A stretch of 64,000 nt of DNA. It comes from Pseudooceanicola marinus. Lineage in GTDB: Bacteria; Pseudomonadota; Alphaproteobacteria; Rhodobacterales; Rhodobacteraceae. A program made the translations under genes and the position numbers. The stretch covers positions 7,501 through 71,500 of the forward strand of contig NZ_PGTC01000013.1 of the NCBI RefSeq assembly GCF_002786295.1. The letters are read 5' to 3'. Below the pieces are notes generated by a model. That model worked only from the letters and a program-made list of their open reading frames with translations. It was not told the DNA's origin and did not search any database. This document shows positions 52,120 through 61,102 of this stretch, in pieces. Each line of letters opens with the position of its first letter. The stretch's first letter is position 1.

Positions 52120-52161
52120 GATACATCAATCTCCCCGCCGCAGACGAAGATCCCCCCACCC

Positions 52162-52213
52162 TTGTAAAATCATCAAATCCATTTACTTAGCAGGCTAACC
52201 ATTAGCAGCCTAA
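52162..52213 (+). promoter_or_regulatory. marR promoter with tandem operator-like 12-mers
   Basis: TTGTAA (52162-52167) and TACTTA (52184-52189), 16 nt apart, make a plausible sigma-70 promoter. TTAGCAGGCTAA (52187-52198) overlaps its -10 box and TTAGCAGCCTAA (52202-52213) follows with a 15-nt period. Each is a TTAG...CTAA inverted repeat, the type MarR dimers bind. Autoregulation of marR and the efflux genes fits. The ATG at 52221 has no Shine-Dalgarno. Confidence 0.65.
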
Positions 52214-52220
52214 CAATGCC

Positions 52221-52691
52221 ATGACCCCGCATCAGCCTGATCCGCACCACATCCTGAAATCCATCGCCCAGCTCAGCCGCGCCCTGCGCAAGGTCTATGA
52301 CATCCGGGCGCGGGACTACGGCCTCAGCCTGGCCCGGCTGGAGGCGCTGCTGACCATCTCCGCCAACGAGGGGTTGACCCAGACCGACCTGGCCGACCGT
52401 CTGCAGATCGAGGCCCCGACGCTAAATCGCACGCTGGACGGGCTGGCCCGCGACGGTTTCGTCGAACGCCGCCCCGATCCCGAGGATCGCCGGCTGCGCC
52501 GCGTCGTCTTGACCGATCACGCCCGGGCCGAGGCCGGTGCGCTGTTCCGCTTCTCCGAAACCCTGCGGGCCGAGCTGCTGGCCGGCATCCCCACCGAGGA
52601 ACTGGACGCCGCCGAAGACACGATTTCGCGTATCTTCGCCAACCTGGAACGGCTGTCCTTTGCCGAAGAGGCCCCGGATGAGCAGCCCTGA
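52221..52691 (+). CDS. MarR family transcriptional regulator
   Basis: 156 aa. The winged helix is at residues about 45-110: LARLEALLTISANEGLTQTDLADRLQ (in part), the recognition helix near EAPTLNRTLDGLARDGFVERR, and the wing DPEDRRLRRVVLTD with the D-x-R-x-x-R pattern. It overlaps the MFS start by 14 nt, making a regulator-pump operon like emrRAB. It is expected to repress until a toxic ligand binds. Confidence 0.95.
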   Translation: MTPHQPDPHHILKSIAQLSRALRKVYDIRARDYGLSLARLEALLTISANEGLTQTDLADRLQIEAPTLNRTLDGLARDGFVERRPDPEDRRLRRVVLTDHARAEAGALFRFSETLRAELLAGIPTEELDAAEDTISRIFANLERLSFAEEAPDEQP

Positions 52692-54306
52692 CACCCCCGC
52701 CTCGCAACCGGCGCCCGAACCAGCGCCCCTGACGCATCCACCCCTGCGGGTCGCGGCCTTCCTCTTCGTGGCGGCGCTGCTGGCGCTGTCGCAATCGCTG
52801 GGTCAGGGGTTCCTGATGGCCAATTCCCGCGCCATCGCGGGGGAAATCGGCGCCTCGCAGACGCAATCCATCTGGCTGATGGTGGCCTACATGGCGCCGC
52901 GCGCCTCCCTGCCGATCCTGCTGATCAAGATCCGCACGCAATACGGGCTGCGCCGCTTCGCCGTGGTGGGCATCATCGCCTATTCCGTCGCCACGGTGCT
53001 GTCGCTTTTCGTCACCGACCTGCATTCGGCCATCGCGACGGAACTGATCTCGGGCATTGCCGCCGCGCCGCTGTCGTCGCTGGCCTTCCTCTACATGCTG
53101 GAGCCGCTGCCGCAGAAATACCGCCTGTCGGTCGGCCTGTGCGGCGCGCTGACCCTCATCATGCTGGGCATGCCGCTGGCGCGGGTGCTGTCGCAGCCGC
53201 TGCTGGACCTGGGCGGATGGGAGGCGATGAAGCTCTTTGATCTGGGGCTGATCCTGATCGCCCTGCCCTTCATCCTGCTGCTGCCGCTCAGCCATGCGCC
53301 CCGCCACAAGGTGCTGCACCGCCAAGATTTCCTGGCCTGGGGCGGCATCGCCCTGGGCTTCGGCGGGATCGTCACAGTCGCCCTTTGGGGTACGACCCTG
53401 TGGTGGGCCGACACGGCTTGGCTGGGCATGGTGCTGGCCGGGTCCATCTGCGCGCTGACCTTCGCCGCCGTGCTGGAGTTGCACCGCGACACGCCGCTGA
53501 TGGACATCCGCTGGATCGCCACGCCGCGCATCCTGCACCTGAGCGCGGTGCTGCTGCTGTTCCGCATGCTGCTGGCGGAACAGAGCGCGGGCGCCCCCGG
53601 CCTGCTGCAGACGCTGGGCTATGGCACGGCGCAGATGGCGCCACTGTTCGGCTGGGTGGTGGTGGCCAGCCTCGCCGGCGGTCTGCTCTGCGGGTTGCTG
53701 ATCCGGCCCGACCGGGTGCCGATGATCCATGCCGCCGCCCTGCTGATGATCGCCGCCGGCGCCTGGATGGACAGCACCGCCACCGCCCTGACCGGCCCCG
53801 ACCAGATGCGCCTGTCCCAGGGGCTGATCGCCTTCGGCGGCGCCATCTTCATGCCCTCGGCCATGACCCTTGGCCTGATGGCCGCGCTGCAGAAGGGACC
53901 GGAGTACATCCTGTCTTTCGTGATGATCTTCCTGTCGACGCAAAGCCTGGGCGGGGTCATCGGGTCGGGCCTCTTCCGCACCGGCGTGGCCCTGCGTACC
54001 GCGCATCACGCCGCGATCCTGCGCGATGAGCTGATGGCGGGCAGCCCCGCCGTCACCTCGGCGCTCTCGGGCCTTGCCCGGCAGGCCGCATCGCTGACCG
54101 CCGACCCCGCGGGTCAAAGCGCGCAGGCCGCCAGCCGCCTGGCCGGCCAATTGCAGGTCCAGGCCCAGGTGCTGGCCTACAACGACCTGTTCCGCCTGAC
54201 GGCCCTGCTGGCGCTGGCCGCCTGCGCCGCCCTGGTGCTTCACCTTTCCTGGGGACGCCTGACGGCGGCCCTCGCTCCCTCTCCCTCTGCCCCCCGTTCC
54301 GCCTGA
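52678..54306 (+). CDS. MFS drug efflux transporter, EmrB/DHA2-like
   Basis: 542 aa with about 14 membrane helices. The ATG at 52678 is within the marR end. FLFVAALLALSQSLGQGFLMAN is TM1 and SQTQSIWLMVAYMAPRAS corresponds to the EmrB-type loop after it. Motif C is weak, and a long insertion before the last helix (residues about 455-505, AALQKGP and LTADPAGQSAQAASRLAG) is typical for DHA2 pumps that join an adaptor. Its partner is the HlyD-type protein 8 nt downstream. Expected role: export of hydrophobic toxicants across both membranes with an outer-membrane channel. Confidence 0.93.
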   Translation: MSSPDTPASQPAPEPAPLTHPPLRVAAFLFVAALLALSQSLGQGFLMANSRAIAGEIGASQTQSIWLMVAYMAPRASLPILLIKIRTQYGLRRFAVVGIIAYSVATVLSLFVTDLHSAIATELISGIAAAPLSSLAFLYMLEPLPQKYRLSVGLCGALTLIMLGMPLARVLSQPLLDLGGWEAMKLFDLGLILIALPFILLLPLSHAPRHKVLHRQDFLAWGGIALGFGGIVTVALWGTTLWWADTAWLGMVLAGSICALTFAAVLELHRDTPLMDIRWIATPRILHLSAVLLLFRMLLAEQSAGAPGLLQTLGYGTAQMAPLFGWVVVASLAGGLLCGLLIRPDRVPMIHAAALLMIAAGAWMDSTATALTGPDQMRLSQGLIAFGGAIFMPSAMTLGLMAALQKGPEYILSFVMIFLSTQSLGGVIGSGLFRTGVALRTAHHAAILRDELMAGSPAVTSALSGLARQAASLTADPAGQSAQAASRLAGQLQVQAQVLAYNDLFRLTALLALAACAALVLHLSWGRLTAALAPSPSAPRSA

Positions 54307-54314
54307 GGTTCCCC

Positions 54315-55361
54315 ATGTCCCTGTCCAAGAAACTGTCCCATTCCCTCATCGCCCTGCTGATCGGCCTGGCCGGCCTCGGCTTCGTCCTTTACGCTTGGCA
54401 GCTGCCGCCCTTCGACAGCAGCACGGTGATGACCGAGAACGCCTATGTGCGCGGCCGCGTCACCGCCATCGCGCCGCAGCTTACGGGCTATGTGACCGAG
54501 GTGCCGGTGCAGGATTTCCAGGAGGTGAGCGAGGGCCAGGTACTGGCACGCCTCGACGACCGGCAATTCCGCCAGGCAGTGGCCCAGGCGGAGGCGGCGC
54601 TGGACACCGCGCGCGCCAACCTGGCCGGCAATGCCCAGGCGATCCATTCGGCCGAGGCCACCATCGACGCCCGCCGCGCCGCCCTGGCCTCGGCGGAGGC
54701 GGCGCGCGACACCGCCAAGGCCAGTTTCGACCGGTACCAGCGGTTGAAGGATCACGACGTCGTCTCCACCAGCGCCTATGACCAGGCCACCCTTTCGCTG
54801 CGCCAGGCCGAGGCGGGAGTGGACCAGGCGGAAAGCGCAGTGTCGGTGGCGACCGAGGCGCTGGCCAGCGCGCGCCTTCAGCAGGACAGCCTGACCGCCG
54901 CCGTCGCTTCCGCCGAGGCGGCGCTGGCCCGCGCCCGGATCGATCTGGACAACACGGTGATCCGCGCCCCCGAGGCCGGCCGGCTGGGCCAGGTGTCCGC
55001 CCGGGTGGGGCAGTTCATCTCCGCCGGCACGACGCTGATGTCCCATGTCTCGCCCGAAACCTGGGTGATCGCCAATTTCAAGGAAACCCAGGTGGCGGGC
55101 ATGCAGCCGGGCCAGCCGGTGGATTTCACCGTCGACGCCCTGGCGGGGCGCCATTTCAACGGGCATCTGGAACGTTTCGCCCCGGCGACCGGGTCGGAGT
55201 TCTCGGTGCTGTCGGCCTCGAACGCCACGGGCAACTTCACCAAGATCGCACAACGCCTGCCGGTGCGCATCGCCATCGACCCGGATCAGCCCGGCACGAC
55301 AGAGCTGGTGCCCGGCCTGTCGGTGGTGGTGCATATCGACCGCGCCGCCCGCCCGTCCTGA
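54315..55361 (+). CDS. HlyD/EmrA-type membrane fusion protein
   Basis: 348 aa. One N-terminal membrane helix (LIALLIGLAGLGFVLYAW) is followed by the first lipoyl half (AYVRGRVTAIAPQLTGYVTEV), an Ala/Glu-rich coiled coil (residues 80-215, with AEAALDTARANLAG-like heptads), the second lipoyl half (ARIDLDNTVIRAPEAGRLG) and a beta-barrel. This order matches EmrA. It bridges the inner-membrane pump to an outer-membrane channel, not encoded here. It is the third gene of the marR-emrB-emrA-like operon. Confidence 0.95.
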   Translation: MSLSKKLSHSLIALLIGLAGLGFVLYAWQLPPFDSSTVMTENAYVRGRVTAIAPQLTGYVTEVPVQDFQEVSEGQVLARLDDRQFRQAVAQAEAALDTARANLAGNAQAIHSAEATIDARRAALASAEAARDTAKASFDRYQRLKDHDVVSTSAYDQATLSLRQAEAGVDQAESAVSVATEALASARLQQDSLTAAVASAEAALARARIDLDNTVIRAPEAGRLGQVSARVGQFISAGTTLMSHVSPETWVIANFKETQVAGMQPGQPVDFTVDALAGRHFNGHLERFAPATGSEFSVLSASNATGNFTKIAQRLPVRIAIDPDQPGTTELVPGLSVVVHIDRAARPS

Positions 55362-55410
55362 AAGTCGCAAGACCACAGGGCAGCCCCCACAAATCCCGAC
55401 CCAAGACACG

Positions 55411-55436
55411 AAAAAGGCTGCCCGAAGGCAGCCTTT
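55411..55436 (-). terminator. UUCG-loop terminator of hup (bidirectional)
   Basis: AAAGGCTGCC (55413-55422) pairs with 55427-55436. On the minus strand the loop is C(TTCG)G and TTTTT follows at 55415-55411, so this is a strong terminator for hup (ends 55483). On the plus strand TTT follows, and it can end the efflux operon (ends 55361). Confidence 0.9.
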
Positions 55437-55482
55437 CCGTAATTCGGGTCGGGGGCATATCCCCCTGGACCGTCATCGCCGA

Positions 55483-55770
55483 TCAGGCGTTGACGCTGTC
55501 CTTCAGAGCCTTCGCAATGGTCATCTTGACCACCTTGTCGGCCTCTTTCTTGATCTGCTGGCCGGTGGCGGGGTTGCGCACCATGCGCTCGGGGCGCTCA
55601 CGGCAGTAGATCTTGCCGACGCCCGGCAGGGTCACTGCGCCGCCTTCGGACACTTCCTTGGTGATGACAGCAACCACGGCGTCCAGCGCGGCGGAGGCGG
55701 TCTTCTTGTCTTCGCCCATTTCCTCGGCCAGTGCGGCCACGAGCTGGGTCTTCGTCATCGGCTTTGCCAT
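55483..55770 (-). CDS. hup: HU family DNA-binding protein
   Basis: 95 aa. It bends and compacts DNA in the nucleoid. MTKTQLVAALAEEMGEDKKTA is the helical dimer part; the beta-arm signature is seen as PGVGKIYCRERPERMVRNPATGQ, in part, with the arm-tip Arg-Asn-Pro (RNPATG). KKEADKVVKMTIAKALKD ends it. An alternative ATG 12 nt inside (MTKTQ) exists. AAGGAGA lies 6 nt upstream. Monocistronic, with an unusual repeat-containing leader and a strong terminator. Confidence 0.96.
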   Translation of the reverse strand: MAKPMTKTQLVAALAEEMGEDKKTASAALDAVVAVITKEVSEGGAVTLPGVGKIYCRERPERMVRNPATGQQIKKEADKVVKMTIAKALKDSVNA

Positions 55771-55787
55771 TCAAGGTCTCCTTCTTG

Positions 55788-55831
55788 TGCCCGATGTCCT
55801 GGGCCATATTCACTGCCCGATGTCTTGGGCC
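55788..55831 (-). repeat. Tandem 18-nt repeats in the hup leader
   Basis: GGCCCAAGACATCGGGCA (55831-55814) and GGCCCAGGACATCGGGCA (55805-55788), read on the minus strand, with 8 nt between. They differ at one base. Each is an imperfect inverted repeat (GCCC...GGGC). A likely promoter lies just upstream (TTGTGC at 55871-55866, TATATG at 55847-55842, 18-nt spacer), so transcription would begin about 55835 and both copies would be in the 5' untranslated RNA before the AAGGAGA site. Confidence 0.75.
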
Positions 55832-55911
55832 TCGTGCGCCGCATATAACCGGATGTAGCTGGGCGGCACAATCAATAGAGTGTGGAATAACGCAAGTTTT
55901 CTTGCCTTTTT

Positions 55912-55943
55912 CGGCCCTCGCCGGGGTTTTCCGCCGAGGGCCG
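55912..55943. repeat. Inverted repeat after amn
   Basis: CGGCCCTCG (55912-55920) pairs with CGAGGGCCG (55935-55943) around a 14-nt loop, 5 nt past the amn stop on the minus strand. What follows on that strand is A-rich rather than T-rich, so it is not a standard terminator for amn; on the plus strand TTTTT precedes it. Confidence 0.5.
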
Positions 55944-55948
55944 CCGCC

Positions 55949-57415
55949 TCAGAGAAAGGCTGTTTCGTCGAAGCTGCGCAGCTTCCGGCTGTGCAGGCGT
56001 TCCAGCGGCATGTCGCGCAGCGCCTCCATCGCGCGGATGCCGATCATCAGGTGCCGGCCGACCTGGGTCGTGTAGAAATCCGTCGCCATGCCGGGCAGTT
56101 TCAACTCGCCATGCAGCGGCTTGTCGGAAATGCACAGCAGCGTGCCGTAGGGCACCCGGAAGCGGAAGCCGTTGGCGGCGATCGTCGCGCTTTCCATGTC
56201 CAGCGCCACCGCGCGGGACTGGCTTAGGCGCTGCACCGGGCCGCGCTGGTCGCGCAGTTCCCAGTTGCGATTGTCCAAGGTGGCGACGGTGCCGGTCCGC
56301 ATAATCCGTTTAAGATCATAGCCTTCCAGCTGCGTCTCCTTCTCCACCGCCTCTTCCAGGGCGACCTGGATTTCCGCCAGCGCGGGGATCGGCACCCAGA
56401 CCGGCAGGTCGTCGTCCAACACCTTGTCCTCGCGCAGGTAGGCATGGGCCAGGACGAAATCCCCGAGGTTCTGGCTGTTCCGCAGGCCCGCGCAATGGCC
56501 GACCATGATCCAGGCATGGGGGCGCAGCACGGCGATGTGGTCCGTCGCTGTCTTGGCGTTCGACGGCCCCACGCCGATGTTGACCAGGCTGATCCCACCG
56601 CCGCCCGGGCGCTTCAGGTGATAGCTGGGCATCTGCGGCATCTTGGGCGAGGGCGGGATCTCCGCCACGGGATCGGTGATCTCGACGTTTCCGGTGGAGA
56701 CAAAGCTGGTGTACCCGCTTTCGGGATCGGCAAGCATCCGCCGGGCATAGGCCTCGAACTCGCTGACGTAGAACTGGTAGTTGGTGAACAGCACGTGGTT
56801 CTGGAAATGCTCGGCATCGGTCGCGGTGTAATGCGACAGCCGCGCCAGCGAGTAATCGACGCGCTGCGCGGTGAAGGGCGCCAGCGGGCCGGCACCGTCG
56901 AGGCCGGGCTGGTAGACGCCGTTGACGATGTCGTCGTTGGTCGTCGTCAGGTCCGGCACATCGAAGACATCGCGCAGGATGAAGCTGGCCGCGCCTTCCT
57001 GGGGCACGGTGATGCCCGCGTTGGCCACGGCGAAATGCACCGGCATCGGCGTGTCCGAGGGGCCGATTTCCACGTGGGTTTCATAGTTCTCGATCAGCTG
57101 GCCGATCTGCTGCAGCAGGTAGTTGCGGAACAGGTCGGGCCGCGTGATCGTCGCCGCATAGACCCCCGGCATAGGCACGTGGCCGAAGCTGAGGCGGCTG
57201 TCGATCTGGGCAAAACTGGACGTGGTCAGCCGGATCTCCGGGTAGTAGGCGCGGATGCGGGTCGCGGGGCGCCCCTCGGCCATGGCGACCAGGAAATGAT
57301 CGCGCAGGAAGGCCGCGGCCTGGTCATAGAGAGCGGCCAGATGGTCCACCGCCTTGCCGGCATCGGTGAAACGCTGGGCCGGGCCAGCGTCGGGGCTGAG
57401 GATCTCGTCGGTCAT
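55949..57415 (-). CDS. amn: AMP nucleosidase
   Basis: 488 aa, normal length. It splits AMP into adenine and ribose-5-phosphate. The start at 57415 has AAGGAGT 7 nt upstream. The N-terminal domain holds FRNYLLQQIGQLIENYETHVEIG, in part; the C-terminal phosphorylase-like domain has LVNIGVGPSNAKTATDHIAVLRPHAWIMVGHCAGL (part of a longer block), LDMESATIAANG (ribose and purine contacts) and CISDKPLHGE with the catalytic Asp. The short intergenic space shows no further partner gene. Confidence 0.96.
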   Translation of the reverse strand: MTDEILSPDAGPAQRFTDAGKAVDHLAALYDQAAAFLRDHFLVAMAEGRPATRIRAYYPEIRLTTSSFAQIDSRLSFGHVPMPGVYAATITRPDLFRNYLLQQIGQLIENYETHVEIGPSDTPMPVHFAVANAGITVPQEGAASFILRDVFDVPDLTTTNDDIVNGVYQPGLDGAGPLAPFTAQRVDYSLARLSHYTATDAEHFQNHVLFTNYQFYVSEFEAYARRMLADPESGYTSFVSTGNVEITDPVAEIPPSPKMPQMPSYHLKRPGGGGISLVNIGVGPSNAKTATDHIAVLRPHAWIMVGHCAGLRNSQNLGDFVLAHAYLREDKVLDDDLPVWVPIPALAEIQVALEEAVEKETQLEGYDLKRIMRTGTVATLDNRNWELRDQRGPVQRLSQSRAVALDMESATIAANGFRFRVPYGTLLCISDKPLHGELKLPGMATDFYTTQVGRHLMIGIRAMEALRDMPLERLHSRKLRSFDETAFL

Positions 57416-57535
57416 GCGGGCACTCCTTTCCGCCCTTTCTGCGGTGCCGGCGCCGTCCATGCAAGCCGGACCGGACGGAAAAGGAAGATCGCGCCGCCCC
57501 TTGCCACGGGCCGCCGCACACCGCATCTCTGGGGC

Positions 57536-58417
57536 ATGACCCGACTGCTTCTTTCCTTCGGCCACGGCTATTCGGCCCGCGCCCTCGCCCGCCTGCTGCC
57601 CGACGGCGGCTGGCAGATCCATGGCACCACGCGCAGCGCCGACAAGGCGGAGGAGATCGCCGCCACAGGCGTCACCCCCCACCTTATGCCCGGCGAGGAC
57701 CTGACGCCGCTGTTGGAGCGGGCCACGCACCTGCTGATCTCCGCCGGGCCGGACGCCGAGGGCGATCCGGTGCTGCGCAGCTACCGAGAGGCGATCACGC
57801 GCAATGCGGCGCGCTACGACTGGGTCGGTTACCTGTCCACCACCGGGGTCTACGGCGATCACCAGGGCGGATGGGTGGACGAGGCAACGCCCCTGACCCC
57901 CTCCACCCGGCGCGGCAAGTGGCGCGCGGCGGCGGAGGCCGAGTGGCGCGCCATCCCCGGCCTGCCCCTGCACATCTTCCGCCTGGCGGGCATCTACGGC
58001 CCCGGGCGCGGCCCCTTCGCCAAGGTGCGCGCGGGCCGCGCCCGGCGGATCGTGAAGCCCGGCCAGGTCTTCTCGCGCACCCACGTGGCGGACATCGCCC
58101 AGGTGCTGGCCGCTTCCATCGCGCGGCCCAACCCCGGCGCGGCCTACAATATCTGCGATGACGACCCGGCCCCGCCACAGGACGTGATCACCCATGCCGC
58201 CGCGCTGCTGGACGTGCCCCCGCCGCCGGTCGAGGCCTTCGAGACGGCCGAGATGACCCCCATGGCCCGCTCCTTCTACGCCGAGAGCAAGCGGGTGCGG
58301 AACGACCGGATCAAGGACGAACTGGGGGTGTGCCTGCGCTACCCCGACTACCGCGCCGGGCTTGCCGCCCTGCTGGACGAGGAACAGGCCCGGGCAGACG
58401 AGCGTTCGCAGCAGTGA
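57536..58417 (+). CDS. NAD(P)-binding epimerase-like protein (YeeZ type)
   Basis: 293 aa. The Rossmann start is LLLSFGHGYSARALARLL, with GHGYSA in place of GATGxIG, as in the YeeZ group. WVGYLSTTGVYGDHQGGWVDE carries the usual S-T-T-G-V-Y-G segment, and FRLAGIYGPGRGPFAKV follows. The Tyr of the S-x-Y-x-x-x-K triad is in V-Y-G, the Lys is replaced by RRGKWRAAAE, so catalytic activity as an epimerase is uncertain. It is divergent from amn (120 nt). Confidence 0.88.
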   Translation: MTRLLLSFGHGYSARALARLLPDGGWQIHGTTRSADKAEEIAATGVTPHLMPGEDLTPLLERATHLLISAGPDAEGDPVLRSYREAITRNAARYDWVGYLSTTGVYGDHQGGWVDEATPLTPSTRRGKWRAAAEAEWRAIPGLPLHIFRLAGIYGPGRGPFAKVRAGRARRIVKPGQVFSRTHVADIAQVLAASIARPNPGAAYNICDDDPAPPQDVITHAAALLDVPPPPVEAFETAEMTPMARSFYAESKRVRNDRIKDELGVCLRYPDYRAGLAALLDEEQARADERSQQ

Positions 58418-58447
58418 ACTTTCGGTGCCCGCATGCGTTGAAGAGGC

Positions 58448-59098
58448 ATGACAAGCATGGCGGAACAGATGGACGGGACAGACCCGCAGCATGGCAAGGA
58501 CGACGCACAACGGCTGCGCTCCCTAACCGATATCCTAGACGCGCTTGAAAAGGCGCCCCATGACGGGCGGGTCTCGCTCGGCAACGTGGTGGACGAGGTG
58601 GGCACCCGTGCCTTCGCCCCGATCATCCTGGTGCCGGCGCTGATCCTGATCTCGCCGCTGTCGGGCATCTTCGGGCTGCCGACCATCGGGGCGATCTTCA
58701 TCTTCCTCATCACCATCCAGAAGGCCATTGGCCGGTCCAACGTCTGGATCCCCCAGTTCCTGCGCCGCCGCGAGGTGGGGGAGGACAAGTTGCAGAAGGC
58801 GCTGGATTGGCTGCGCAAACCCTGCGGCTGGGTCGACCGGCGCACCCACACCCGCCTGACGGGGCTGGTCTCGCGCCCGGCGAACCTGGTGACGATCCTG
58901 GTGATCCTGGCGATCTGCCTGGTCATCCCGGTGCTGGAGCTGCTGCCCTTCGTCACCTCCTTCTTCGCCCTGGCGATCTCCTTCTTCGCCGTCGGGCTGC
59001 TGACCCGCGACGGGCTGTTCACCCTGATCGGCTACATCTGGATCGGGCTCAGCGCGACGCTGATCCTGTGGCTGGTGACGGGCGGCTCGGGGGGCTGA
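58448..59098 (+). CDS. exoD: ExoD family membrane protein
   Basis: 216 aa. ILDALEKAPHDGRVSLGNVVDEVGTRAFAPIILVPALILISPLSGIFGLPTIG (a longer conserved block, quoted in part as LPTIGAIFIFLI) and LPFVTSFFALAISFFAVGLLTRDG, in part, match ExoD, named in Rhizobium for a mutation affecting exopolysaccharide and alkaline tolerance. About four or five membrane helices. The molecular function is unknown. No other exopolysaccharide gene is near. Confidence 0.92.
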   Translation: MTSMAEQMDGTDPQHGKDDAQRLRSLTDILDALEKAPHDGRVSLGNVVDEVGTRAFAPIILVPALILISPLSGIFGLPTIGAIFIFLITIQKAIGRSNVWIPQFLRRREVGEDKLQKALDWLRKPCGWVDRRTHTRLTGLVSRPANLVTILVILAICLVIPVLELLPFVTSFFALAISFFAVGLLTRDGLFTLIGYIWIGLSATLILWLVTGGSGG

Positions 59099-59118
59099 TC
59101 GCCCCCCCGGGTCGCAGC

Positions 59119-61053
59119 TCAGGCGCCGGCGCGCTTGCCCAGGCGTTCCACGCCCAGCACGTCCAGCACCTTGGCCTCGATGTCCTCGGCGTTCAGACCG
59201 GCGGTCGCATACATGTCGGCGGGGCTGGACTGGTCGATGAAGATGTCGGGCAGCACCATGGAGCGGTATTTCAGGCCGCTGTCGAACACCCCTTCCTCCG
59301 CCAGAAGCTGCGCCACGTGGCTGCCGAAACCGCCGATGGCGCCTTCCTCGATGGTGATCAGCGCCTCGTGATCGCGGGCAAGTTGCAGGATCAGGTCGCG
59401 ATCCAGCGGCTTGGCGAACCGGGCGTCGGCGATGGTGGGGGAAATGCCGCGCGCCTCCAGCGCCTCGGCGGCCTCCATGACCTCCTTCAGACGCGCGCCG
59501 AAGGACAGCAGCGCCACGCGCCCACCTTCGCGGATCATCCGGCCCTTGCCGATTTCCAGCGGCACGCCCTGGGCGGGCATCTCGACGCCCACGCCCTCGC
59601 CGCGCGGATAGCGGAAGGCGATGGGACCCTCGTCATGCTGGGCGGCGGTGGCCACCATGTGCTTCAGCTCCGCCTCGTCGGCGGCGGCCATGACCACGAA
59701 ACCCGGCAGGTTGGAAAGGAAGGCCACGTCGAAACTGCCCGCGTGGGTTGCGCCGTCGGCGCCCACCAGGCCCGCGCGGTCGATGGCGAAACGCACCGGC
59801 AGGCGCTGGATCGCCACGTCGTGCACCACCTGGTCGTAGCCGCGCTGCAGGAAGGTCGAATACATCGCGCAGAAGGGGCGCAGCCCGCCGGCGGCCAGCG
59901 CGGCGGAGAAGGTCACGCCATGCTGTTCGGCGATGCCCACGTCAAAGGTGCGCGACGGGAACCGTTCCGCCATCAGCTGCAGCCCGGTGCCATCGGGCAT
60001 GGCGGCGGTGACGGCGCAGACGCGGCTGTCCTCGCCCGCCAGACGGACCAGTTCCTCACCGAAGACGGAGGTATAGCTGGGCGCGTTGCTGGGCGACTTC
60101 TTCTGCTTGCCGGACACCACGTCGAATTTCGCCGTGGCATGGCCGCGGTCGCTGGCGCGTTCGGCGGGGGCATAGCCCTTGCCCTTCTGCGTCACGATAT
60201 GGATCAGTACAGGCCCGTCGGCGCGCGCCTTCACGGTGCGCAGCACCGGCAACAGCTGGCTCATGTCGTGGCCATCGAGCGGCCCGATGTAGCTGAAGCC
60301 CAGCTCCTCGAAGAGGGTGCCGCCCACGGCGATCCCCTTCAGCATTTCCTTGGCCCGTTTCGCCCCTGCCTGGAAGGGCGAGGGCAGCATCGACACGGCG
60401 CCCTTGGCGGCTTCCTTGAAGCTCTGGAAAGGATCCCCGGCGTAGAGACGCGACAGGTAGGACGACAGCGCGCCCACGGGCGGCGCGATCGACATCTCGT
60501 TGTCGTTGAGGATGACGATCATCCGCTTGTTCAGGTGGCCGGCGTTGTTCATCGCCTCAAACGCCATGCCGGCGGACATGGCGCCATCGCCGATCACGGC
60601 AATCGCATCGCCCAGCCCCTCGGGCACCTGCCCGCCAAGATCGCGCGCCACGGCAAAGCCCAGGGCGGCAGAGATGGAGGTAGAGCTGTGCGCCGCGCCG
60701 AAGGGGTCATAGGGGCTCTCAGAGCGCTTGGTGAAGCCCGACAGCCCGTCCTTCTGGCGCAGGGTGCGGATGCGGTCGCGGCGCCCGGTCAGGATCTTGT
60801 GCGGATAGCTCTGGTGGCTGACGTCCCAGATGATCTTGTCGCGCGGCGTCTCGAAGATGGCGTGCAGGGCCACGGTCAGTTCCACCACGCCCAGACCCGC
60901 GCCCAGGTGGCCGCCGGTCTCGGACACGGCGGCGATGGTCTCCGTGCGCAGCTCATTGGCCAGGCGCCGCAGCTCGGCATCCGACAGGCCCTTCATGTCG
61001 GCCGGCGTGACGACGCGGTCAAGAAGCGGGGTCTCGGCGGGGATCTGGGTCAT
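59119..61053 (-). CDS. dxs: 1-deoxy-D-xylulose-5-phosphate synthase
   Basis: 644 aa, normal length. It condenses pyruvate and glyceraldehyde-3-phosphate, the first step of the MEP pathway. The start at 61053 gives [49 protein letters not shown], the TPP motif [21 protein letters not shown] (in part) and [16 protein letters not shown] with the catalytic Glu are present. It is the third gene after xseB and ispA, 49 nt from ispA; rate-setting enzymes for isoprenoids (quinones, carotenoids) are grouped. Confidence 0.97.
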   Translation of the reverse strand: MTQIPAETPLLDRVVTPADMKGLSDAELRRLANELRTETIAAVSETGGHLGAGLGVVELTVALHAIFETPRDKIIWDVSHQSYPHKILTGRRDRIRTLRQKDGLSGFTKRSESPYDPFGAAHSSTSISAALGFAVARDLGGQVPEGLGDAIAVIGDGAMSAGMAFEAMNNAGHLNKRMIVILNDNEMSIAPPVGALSSYLSRLYAGDPFQSFKEAAKGAVSMLPSPFQAGAKRAKEMLKGIAVGGTLFEELGFSYIGPLDGHDMSQLLPVLRTVKARADGPVLIHIVTQKGKGYAPAERASDRGHATAKFDVVSGKQKKSPSNAPSYTSVFGEELVRLAGEDSRVCAVTAAMPDGTGLQLMAERFPSRTFDVGIAEQHGVTFSAALAAGGLRPFCAMYSTFLQRGYDQVVHDVAIQRLPVRFAIDRAGLVGADGATHAGSFDVAFLSNLPGFVVMAAADEAELKHMVATAAQHDEGPIAFRYPRGEGVGVEMPAQGVPLEIGKGRMIREGGRVALLSFGARLKEVMEAAEALEARGISPTIADARFAKPLDRDLILQLARDHEALITIEEGAIGGFGSHVAQLLAEEGVFDSGLKYRSMVLPDIFIDQSSPADMYATAGLNAEDIEAKVLDVLGVERLGKRAGA

Positions 61054-61102
61054 GGTCTGGCTCTCGGGCTCGGGCGGGATGACAGGGGGAGACCCCGCGC
61101 GT

